Of a stretch of DNA of 38,652 bases, positions 16,369-22,576 are shown piece by piece. The first letter of the stretch is position 1; the number at the start of each line of letters is the position of its first letter. The translations under genes were made by a program, and so were the position numbers. The DNA comes from Alphaproteobacteria bacterium (lineage in GTDB: Bacteria > Pseudomonadota > Alphaproteobacteria > UBA828), in contig JAJEEP010000014.1 in the NCBI GenBank assembly GCA_022820945.1, positions 1-38,652 on the forward strand, in the 5' to 3' direction. Under the pieces are notes generated by a model. It was given only the letters and a program-made list of their open reading frames with translations, searched no databases and was not told the DNA's origin.

Positions 16369-17796
16369 ATGGCATCGGCTGATCTCGAGCTTTGCTATCT
16401 GACGGCGAGCGAGGCGCTGGAGCGCTTCAAGGCGCGCACGCTTTCGCCGGTCGAGCTGCTGGACGCGCAGATCGCACGCGCCGAGGCGATCAACCCCAAG
16501 GTCAACGCCATCACCTACGACTTCTTCGACCGGGCGCGTGAGCAGGCACAGAAGGCCGAGGCCAAGTACGGCAAGACCGACGGCCGGCTCCGCGCCCTCG
16601 AAGGGGTGACGGTGGCGATCAAGGACTTCCACCCGGTCAAGGGCGAGATCACCACCTTCGGCTCCAAGATCTTCGAGGACTTCCGCCCCGACTACACCGC
16701 GGCCACGGTGGACCGGCTGCTGCGCGCCGGCGCCATCATGCACATGCGCACCACGTCGCCGGAGTTCGCCTATTCCGGCGCGACGCACAGCCCGCTCTGG
16801 GGCATCACGCCCAATCCGTGGAACCTGGAGTACACCTCCGGCGGCTCCTCCGGCGGCGCGGGTGCGGCGGTCTCCGGCGGCATGACCACGCTGGCCGACG
16901 GCACCGACGGCGGCGGCTCCATCCGCATTCCGTCGTCCGCCTGCGGCATCTTCGGCTACAAGCCGCCCTTCGGCCGCAATCCGCTGGATCGCGACCACCC
17001 GCTGGAGACGATCCTGCACTATGGCCCCATGGTCCGGAGCGTCGCCGACGCCGCGTTGATGCAGAACGTCATGTCGGGCCCGCATCCGGACGATCTCTGT
17101 GCCCTGCCGAACAAGGTGCGCCTGCCCACGACCTACGACGACATCCGCGGCTGGAAGGTCGCCTTCTCCATGGACCTCGGCTACCTCCAGATCGATCCGG
17201 AGGTGCAGGAAAACACGCGGCGCGCGGCCGACACGTTGCGCGGGCTCGGCTGCGAAGTCGAAGAGGTGGACGTCGGCTGGAACTTCGGCGTCCTCGATTG
17301 CTGGATGACCTGGTGGGAGGGCCTCTTCGCCGGGATCGCCGGCGACCTGCTGCCCCGCTGGCGCTACGAAATGGATCCGTTCGTCGTTACGCTGCTGGAA
17401 AGCGGGCTCGGCCACAGCGCGGCGCGACTCTACCAGTGCCAGGTGTTCCGCGGCTGGATGTGGCAGCAGCTGCAGCCGATCCTCAAGTCCTACAACATCC
17501 TGATCTGCCCGACGCTGGCGGTGCCGGCGGTCAAGGCCGATCACGACGACGCGGACCCCAACTTCGAGATCAACGGGGTCCGCCTGCCGGCCTACGTCGG
17601 CTGGGTCTGCACCAACCCCTTCAACCTGATGAGCCAGTGCCCGGCGATGAGCGTGCCGACCGGCTTCTCCTCCTACGGCGTGCCGACCGGCATGCAGATC
17701 GTGGGCCGGCCCTACGACGATCTCAGCGTGTTCCGCGCCGCCGCCGCCTTCGAGGGTGCGACCCAGCCCTGGCGCGACAAGCGGCCCGCGATCTAG
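16369..17796 (+). CDS. amidase (amidase signature family), first tandem copy
   Basis: This is a 475-residue amidase-signature enzyme that hydrolyses a C-N amide bond. The Ser-cisSer-Lys triad is placed by spacing to the family at Lys85 (VAIKDFHPVKG), Ser160 (GGSSGGAG) and Ser184 (TDGGGSIRIP). The distances of 75 and 24 residues match those of characterised members. The start at 16369 follows AGGGGAGG. There is no signal peptide, so it is cytoplasmic. A close paralogue follows 100 bases downstream in the same orientation. The substrate is not evident; candidates are acylamides, carbamates or small lactam-derived amides. Confidence 0.9.
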   Translation: MASADLELCYLTASEALERFKARTLSPVELLDAQIARAEAINPKVNAITYDFFDRAREQAQKAEAKYGKTDGRLRALEGVTVAIKDFHPVKGEITTFGSKIFEDFRPDYTAATVDRLLRAGAIMHMRTTSPEFAYSGATHSPLWGITPNPWNLEYTSGGSSGGAGAAVSGGMTTLADGTDGGGSIRIPSSACGIFGYKPPFGRNPLDRDHPLETILHYGPMVRSVADAALMQNVMSGPHPDDLCALPNKVRLPTTYDDIRGWKVAFSMDLGYLQIDPEVQENTRRAADTLRGLGCEVEEVDVGWNFGVLDCWMTWWEGLFAGIAGDLLPRWRYEMDPFVVTLLESGLGHSAARLYQCQVFRGWMWQQLQPILKSYNILICPTLAVPAVKADHDDADPNFEINGVRLPAYVGWVCTNPFNLMSQCPAMSVPTGFSSYGVPTGMQIVGRPYDDLSVFRAAAAFEGATQPWRDKRPAI

Positions 17797-17896
17797 GCGG
17801 GAGCAGCGAGGCCGGCGACGGCGGGAAGGGTCGTACCCAGCGCGTGAGGGGCGCTCGCTCGGGTGCAGGGCCTGTGGCTGCGGCGGGAGGCGAGTC

Positions 17897-19330
17897 ATGG
17901 CATCGGCAGACCTGGAGCTTTGCTATCTGACGGCGAGCGAGGCGCTGGCGCGCTTCAAGGCACGCACGCTCTCGCCCGTGGAGCTGCTGGACGCGCAGAT
18001 CGCGCGCACGCAGGCGGTCAATCCCCGGCTCAACGCCATCACATACGACTTCTTCGACCGGGCGCGCGAGCAGGCGAAGAGGGCCGAGGCGAAGTACGGC
18101 AAGACCGACGGGCGGCTCCGCGCGCTCGAAGGGGTGCCGGTAGCGATCAAAGACTTCCACGCGGTCAAGGGCGAGATCACCACCCTCGGCTCCAAGATAT
18201 TCGAGGACTTCCGACCCGACTACACGGCGCCGACGGTGGACCGGCTGCTGCGTGCGGGCGCCATCATGCACCTGCGCACCACGTCGCCCGAGTTCGCCCA
18301 TTCCGGCGCCACCCACAGTCCGCTCTGGGGCGTCACGCGCAACCCGTGGAACCCGGACCACACCCCCGGCGGCTCCTCCGGCGGTGCGGGCGCGGCGGTC
18401 GCCGCCGGCATGACGACGCTCGCCGACGGCACCGACGGCGGCGGCTCCATCCGCATCCCCGCCGCGGCCTGCAACCTCTTCGGCTACAAGCCGCCCTTCG
18501 GCCGCAATCCGCTGGACCGCGACCACCCGTTCGAGACAATCCTGCACTACGGCCCGATCGTCCGCAGCGTCGCCGACGCCGCGCTGATGCAGAACGTCAT
18601 GTCCGGCCGGCACCCGGAGGACCTTCGGTCCCTGCCGGGCAGGGTCCGGCTGCCGGCCACCTATGACGGCATCCGCGGCTGGAAGGTCGCCCTCAGCATG
18701 GACCTGGGGCACCTCCAGATCGATCCGGAGGTGGCGGAGATCACGCGGCGCGCGGCGGCGCTCTTCCGTGAGCTCGGCTGCGAGGTGGAGGAGGTTGACC
18801 TCGGCTGGAACTACAGCGCTCTCGACTGCTGCGTGACCTGGTGGGAGGGCATTTTCGCGGGCCTCGTCGGCCAATACCTGCCCCGCTGGCACTACGAGAT
18901 GGACCCCTTCGTCGTGAGCCTGGTGGAGCGCGGCCTCCGGCTCGGCGCCGCCCGCCTCTACCAGATCTACGGCGTGCGTGGCTGGCTGTGGCAGCAGCTG
19001 CAACCGATCCTCAAGTCCCACGACATCCTGATCTGCCCGACGCTTACGGCGCCGGCGGTGAAGGCCGACCACAACAATGCGGACCCGGACTACCGGATCA
19101 ACGGCGTGCGGGTCTCTGCCTACGCCGGCTGGATCGCGACCTATGGCTTCAACCAGGTGAGCCAGTGCCCGGTGATGAGCGTGCCGGCCGGCTTCACCTC
19201 GTGCGGCGTGCCCACCGGCTTGCAAATCGTGGGGCGCCCCTACGACGATCACAGCGTGTTCCGCGCGTCCGCGGCCTTCGAGGCCGCGACCCGGCCCTGG
19301 CACGGCAAGCGGCCCGCGATCGGGGTGTGA
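17897..19330 (+). CDS. amidase (amidase signature family), second tandem copy
   Basis: This is a 477-residue paralogue of the preceding gene. The first ten residues and the triad positions (Lys85, Ser160, Ser184) are identical. By my count about 27 of the first roughly 220 residues differ. Differences cluster around the substrate side of the triad: PNPWNLEYTS in copy one is RNPWNPDHTP here, and GIFGYK is NLFGYK. The pair therefore arose by a tandem duplication that is recent but already diverging. The ATG at 17897 follows GGGAGG. A longer frame from 17756 would overlap the first copy and is rejected. A glutathione S-transferase gene follows 32 bases later, so the cluster is probably one transcript. 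Confidence 0.9.
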   Translation: MASADLELCYLTASEALARFKARTLSPVELLDAQIARTQAVNPRLNAITYDFFDRAREQAKRAEAKYGKTDGRLRALEGVPVAIKDFHAVKGEITTLGSKIFEDFRPDYTAPTVDRLLRAGAIMHLRTTSPEFAHSGATHSPLWGVTRNPWNPDHTPGGSSGGAGAAVAAGMTTLADGTDGGGSIRIPAAACNLFGYKPPFGRNPLDRDHPFETILHYGPIVRSVADAALMQNVMSGRHPEDLRSLPGRVRLPATYDGIRGWKVALSMDLGHLQIDPEVAEITRRAAALFRELGCEVEEVDLGWNYSALDCCVTWWEGIFAGLVGQYLPRWHYEMDPFVVSLVERGLRLGAARLYQIYGVRGWLWQQLQPILKSHDILICPTLTAPAVKADHNNADPDYRINGVRVSAYAGWIATYGFNQVSQCPVMSVPAGFTSCGVPTGLQIVGRPYDDHSVFRASAAFEAATRPWHGKRPAIGV

Positions 19331-19362
19331 AGCGCCGCAGGACGCATCGAGGAGGAACGACG

Positions 19363-19992
19363 ATGAAGCTATACAGCTGGGGGGCCGCGCCCAATCCGCG
19401 CCGGGTGCTGATCTACATGGCCGAGAAGGGCATCGAGATTCCGGTGGTGGAGGCCGGCGAAGGCGCGCATCTCACCGACGACTACCTCGCGCGCTACGAC
19501 GGGCGCATCGTGCCGATGCTGGAGCTCGACGACGGCACCCAGATCGGCGAGGCGATGGCGATCTGCCGTTTTCTCGAAGAGGCGTATCCGGCACCGCCCT
19601 TGTTCGGCGTGAATCGGAAGGACCGCGCGATGGTCGACATGTGGGAGCGCCGCGCCGAGACCGAAGGCTTCAACGGCGTGGCGGAGGTGTTCCGTAATTC
19701 CACCCCGGCGTTCGCGGATCGCGGCCTGCCAGGCTTCGCCGAGCCAATCGAGCAGATCCCGGCCCTGGTGGAGCGCGGCAGGAAGCGGCTCACCCGCTTC
19801 TACGGCCGTATCGAGCGGCAGCTTGCGGACAACCGCTTCATCGCGGGCTCCCGCTTCAGCGTGGCCGACATCACCGCGCTCTGCATCGTCGACTTCGCGA
19901 CCAGGGGCGCCAAGGTCGGTTTGCCGGAGGATCACACCAACGCCCGGCGCTGGCACACCGAGGTCTCCGCCCGCCCGAGCGTCGCGGGCTAA
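19363..19992 (+). CDS. glutathione S-transferase family protein
   Basis: This is a 209-residue cytosolic GST. The N-terminal thioredoxin-like domain begins MKLYSWGAAPNPRRVLIYM. It has the cis-proline glutathione-binding element IVPMLELDDGTQIGEAMAI with Glu-Ala in place of the usual Glu-Ser. The C-terminal helical domain carries the N-capping box segment FIAGSRFSVADITAL. The start is set by GGAGGA at 19351-19356. It ends the catabolic run that includes the two amidases, which hints at handling an electrophilic substrate or intermediate, but the specific role is unknown. Confidence 0.88.
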   Translation: MKLYSWGAAPNPRRVLIYMAEKGIEIPVVEAGEGAHLTDDYLARYDGRIVPMLELDDGTQIGEAMAICRFLEEAYPAPPLFGVNRKDRAMVDMWERRAETEGFNGVAEVFRNSTPAFADRGLPGFAEPIEQIPALVERGRKRLTRFYGRIERQLADNRFIAGSRFSVADITALCIVDFATRGAKVGLPEDHTNARRWHTEVSARPSVAG

Positions 19993-20051
19993 GCCGGCGG
20001 CGCTTGGGGCCTGCAAGGTGATCCATAGCGGGATCCTTGACTTGGCGGTAA

Positions 20052-20076
20052 ATTGTAGCCACATTCGCGCTACAAT
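20052..20076 (+). promoter_or_regulatory. palindromic operator of the toxin-antitoxin module
   Basis: A perfect eight-base inverted repeat, ATTGTAGC (20052-20059) and GCTACAAT (20069-20076), lies 16 bases before the antitoxin ATG. The right arm contains TACAAT, a good -10 hexamer, so repressor binding would cover the promoter. This is the usual autoregulatory layout for RelB/DinJ-type modules. Confidence 0.6.
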
Positions 20077-20091
20077 CTGGGAGATGTGCGA

Positions 20092-20349
20092 ATGAGTGCG
20101 GATAGCGTTGTACGGGCGCGGATCGACAGCGACACCAAGGAGCGGGCCACGGAAGCTCTTCATGCCATGGGCCTCACTGTGTCCGATGCAATCCGCCTCA
20201 TGCTGCTGCGGGTGGCCGACGAGAAGCGATTGCCTTTCGCGGTACAGGTGCCCAATGCCACCACTCTCGAGGCCATGAAGGAGCTCGAAGAGGGCAAGGG
20301 AAGGCGCTTCACCAACGCGGACGAGTTGTTCGAGGACATCGGCGCCTGA
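20092..20349 (+). CDS. RelB/DinJ-family antitoxin
   Basis: This is an 85-residue antitoxin. The N-terminal half is a ribbon-helix-helix DNA-binding domain (SVVRARIDSDTKERATEAL, then GLTVSDAIRLMLLRVADEK), the pattern of DinJ/RelB. The C-terminal half (ATTLEAMKELEEGKGRRF...) is the toxin-binding tail. The ATG at 20092 follows GGGAG (20079-20083); a GTG at 20086 is an alternative. The toxin gene begins one base after the stop. The antitoxin and the complex probably repress their own promoter through the inverted repeat at 20052-20076. Confidence 0.88.
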   Translation: MSADSVVRARIDSDTKERATEALHAMGLTVSDAIRLMLLRVADEKRLPFAVQVPNATTLEAMKELEEGKGRRFTNADELFEDIGA

Positions 20350-20350
20350 C

Positions 20351-20623
20351 GTGCTGATTCCGGTTCGGTCCACGCAGTTCCGGCGGGACATAAAGCGGGC
20401 CCAGAAGCGCGGAAAAGACCTGGGAAAGCTCCAACTTCCGCTGACAGCGTTGATTCAGCAAGCTCCTCTACCCGCCCGCTATCGCGATCACTCGCTGCGG
20501 GGAAACTGGCAAAGTTATCGCGAATTCCATATCGAGCCGGACTGGCTGCTGATCTATCGCGTGAAGGGGGATGAACTGCAACTGGTCCGCACGGGTTCCC
20601 ACGCAGACCTCTTCGACAAGTGA
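20351..20623 (+). CDS. YafQ-family mRNA interferase toxin
   Basis: This is a 90-residue RelE-superfamily ribosome-dependent endoribonuclease of the YafQ branch. The catalytic residues of YafQ are all recognisable: His47 (RDHSLRG), His60, Asp64 and Trp65 (FHIEPDWLLIYR), and His84 (RTGSHADLF). It starts at a GTG directly after the antitoxin stop, so translation is coupled. Length is normal and the toxin looks intact. The module sits between the GST gene and the housekeeping xseB. Confidence 0.9.
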   Translation: MLIPVRSTQFRRDIKRAQKRGKDLGKLQLPLTALIQQAPLPARYRDHSLRGNWQSYREFHIEPDWLLIYRVKGDELQLVRTGSHADLFDK

Positions 20624-20680
20624 CATCACAGGCCGGGCCGGCGGCTTGCCGCACATCGGGGCACACCTTAGACTCGTTCC

Positions 20681-20929
20681 ATGGGCGAGAGCGGCAAGAA
20701 GGACGGCGAGGTGCAGACCTTCGAGAGCGCAATGCGCGAGCTCGAAGGCATCGTGCACGAGCTCGAGACCGGCGAGACCGGCCTCGAGGCGGCCATCGCG
20801 GCCTATGAGCGCGGCGTCAAGCTGAAGACCTTTTGCGAGGAGAAGCTCAAGCAGGCCGAGCTACGGGTCGAGAAGATCGACAGCGATGCCGCCGGCGCCG
20901 TCCGCACGGAGCCGTTCGAGACCGGCTGA
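20681..20929 (+). CDS. xseB: exodeoxyribonuclease VII small subunit
   Basis: This 82-residue protein binds XseA in several copies to form exodeoxyribonuclease VII, which degrades single-stranded DNA. The typical short coiled helices are present: FESAMRELEGIVHELETGE, then LEAAIAAYERGVKLKTFCEEKL. It is followed nine bases later by ispA, the usual alphaproteobacterial arrangement. The ATG start gives a normal length. xseA is not in the window. Confidence 0.93.
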   Translation: MGESGKKDGEVQTFESAMRELEGIVHELETGETGLEAAIAAYERGVKLKTFCEEKLKQAELRVEKIDSDAAGAVRTEPFETG

Positions 20930-20938
20930 GGGCGCCGG

Positions 20939-21826
20939 GTGAGATCGCTGGATGATGCGCTCCGCGAGGCCGCGGACGCCGTAGGCGAAGCGCTCGAGTC
21001 ACTGGTTCCCGCGCCCGAAGGTGCCGACGGGCGTCTCGTCGAGGCGATGCGCTACTCTCTCTTCGCCGGTGGCAAGCGGCTCAGGCCCTTCCTGGTTCTC
21101 TCCGGCGCCGACCTCTTCGAAGTGCCGCGTGCGTGGTCCGTCAACACCGCCGCCGCTATCGAGATGGTGCACACCTACTCGCTGGTCCACGACGACCTGC
21201 CGGCGATGGACGACGACGACCTGCGCCGCGGCAAGCCGACCTGCCACATCGCCTTCGACGAGGCGACCGCGATCCTGGTGGGCGATTCTCTTCTTACCCT
21301 TGCCTTCGAGGCGGTGACGACGCCGGCGGGGCATCCCGACGCCGCCGTGCGTGCCGAGATCGCCTGCGCGCTGGCGCGGGCCGCCGGCGCGGACGGTATG
21401 GCCGGCGGCCAGGCGATCGACCTTGCGGCGGAGAGCCGGGACCTCACACTCGACGAGGTGATCACGTTGCAGCGGCTCAAGACCGGCGCGCTGTTCGGCT
21501 TTGCCTGCGAGGCCGGCGCCATCCTCGCGCGGGAGGACGGCACAGCCCGTGCGGCGCTCCGCGACTATGCCGCCTGCATCGGGCTCGCGTTTCAGATCGC
21601 CGACGACCTGCTCGACCACGAGGGCACGGAGGCGGACCTCGGCAAGGCCGTGGGCAAGGATGCCGCCGCCGGCAAGGCGACCTTCGTGGGCCTGCTCGGC
21701 GCCGACGAAGCACGCCGGCGTGCCGAGGCGCTGGCGGACGATGCCATCGCGGCGCTCAGCGCCTTCGACGAGAAGGCAGCACCACTCCGCGCCGTCGCCC
21801 GCTATATCGTGGAGCGGCGCCACTGA
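20939..21826 (+). CDS. ispA: farnesyl diphosphate synthase (polyprenyl synthetase)
   Basis: This is a 295-residue trans-prenyltransferase that condenses DMAPP/GPP with IPP to farnesyl diphosphate. The first Asp-rich motif is HDDLPAMDDDDLRRG (Asp85, Asp86, Asp91) and the second is FQIADDLLD (222-226). The FAGGKRLRP substrate segment is at 42-50. It starts at a GTG. In many alphaproteobacteria dxs comes next, but here tlyA follows directly and its start overlaps this stop. Confidence 0.94.
   Translation: MRSLDDALREAADAVGEALESLVPAPEGADGRLVEAMRYSLFAGGKRLRPFLVLSGADLFEVPRAWSVNTAAAIEMVHTYSLVHDDLPAMDDDDLRRGKPTCHIAFDEATAILVGDSLLTLAFEAVTTPAGHPDAAVRAEIACALARAAGADGMAGGQAIDLAAESRDLTLDEVITLQRLKTGALFGFACEAGAILAREDGTARAALRDYAACIGLAFQIADDLLDHEGTEADLGKAVGKDAAAGKATFVGLLGADEARRRAEALADDAIAALSAFDEKAAPLRAVARYIVERRH
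21811..21814 (+). promoter_or_regulatory. ribosome binding site supporting a CTG start for tlyA
   Basis: GGAG at 21811-21814 lies eight bases before a CTG at 21823, which overlaps the ispA stop as CTGA. There is no in-frame ATG, GTG or TTG near the beginning of the conserved TlyA sequence. The first alternative, a TTG, lies inside the conserved RLDTLLVARGL segment. Confidence 0.55.
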
Positions 21827-22572
21827 GCCGCCGACCGACCGGCAAGGAGCGGCTCGACACCTTGCTGGTCGCCCGCGGCCTTGCCGAGACCAGGACCAAG
21901 GCGCAGGCGCTGCTGCTGGCAGGCCGGGTGTATTCCGGCGAGCGCCGGCTCGAGAAGCCCGGAACGCAGGTCGACCGCACGTTTCCGCTCACGGTCAGGG
22001 GCGCGGATCATCCCTGGGTCTCGCGCGGCGGCATCAAGCTGGACCACGCGCTCACGCACTTCGGGATCGACCCGAGCGGGCTGACTGCCCTCGATATCGG
22101 GGCCTCCACCGGAGGCTTCACCGATGTGCTGCGCCAGCGCGGGGCGCGGCGGGTCTACGCGGTCGACGTCGGCTACGGCCAGCTTGACGCACGCCTGCGG
22201 GGCGAGCCCCGCGTCACGGTGCTGGAGCGGACCAACGCCCGCTACCTCTCGCGGGAGCAGGTGCCGGAGCCCATCGACCTCATCGTCTGCGACGCGAGCT
22301 TCATCGGCCTGCGCACGATATTGCCCGCACCGCTCGCGCTCGCTGCCCCAGGCGCCTGCCTCCTCGCCCTGATCAAGCCGCAGTTCGAGGCCGGGCGCGG
22401 GCGTGTGGGCAAGGGCGGCATCGTCCGAGACCCCGCCGTTCGCGCGGAAGTCTGCGAAACGATCAGCGCGTGGCTCACGGCCGCGGGCTGGCCAGCGCTG
22501 GGCTTGGTGGAAAGCCCGATCAAGGGCCGCGACGGCAACACCGAGTTCCTGATCGCCGCGCGTAGGCGGTGA
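21823..22572 (+). CDS. tlyA: TlyA-family rRNA methyltransferase, apparently CTG-initiated
   Basis: This is a 249-residue protein with an N-terminal S4 RNA-binding domain (RLDTLLVARGLAETRTKAQ, LLLAGRVYSG). An FtsJ-like SAM-dependent methyltransferase domain follows (LDIGASTGGFTDVLRQRGA, then IDLIVCDASFIGL). TlyA 2'-O-methylates rRNA, and in some bacteria the modification affects capreomycin susceptibility. Homologues typically begin Met-Ser-Arg-Arg-Pro. Here the matching codons are CTG-AGC-CGC-CGA-CCG, so the start appears to be CTG at 21823, coupled to the ispA stop. An upstream in-frame extension overlaps ispA and does not resemble the family. Confidence 0.85.
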   Translation: MSRRPTGKERLDTLLVARGLAETRTKAQALLLAGRVYSGERRLEKPGTQVDRTFPLTVRGADHPWVSRGGIKLDHALTHFGIDPSGLTALDIGASTGGFTDVLRQRGARRVYAVDVGYGQLDARLRGEPRVTVLERTNARYLSREQVPEPIDLIVCDASFIGLRTILPAPLALAAPGACLLALIKPQFEAGRGRVGKGGIVRDPAVRAEVCETISAWLTAAGWPALGLVESPIKGRDGNTEFLIAARRR

Positions 22573-22576
22573 TCGG

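Noticed and set aside
14950-17898. Long minus-strand open frame (about 980 codons) opposite the oxidoreductase and first amidase
   Set aside because: It has the same composition artefact and spans several real plus-strand genes and their gaps. No motif is recognisable.
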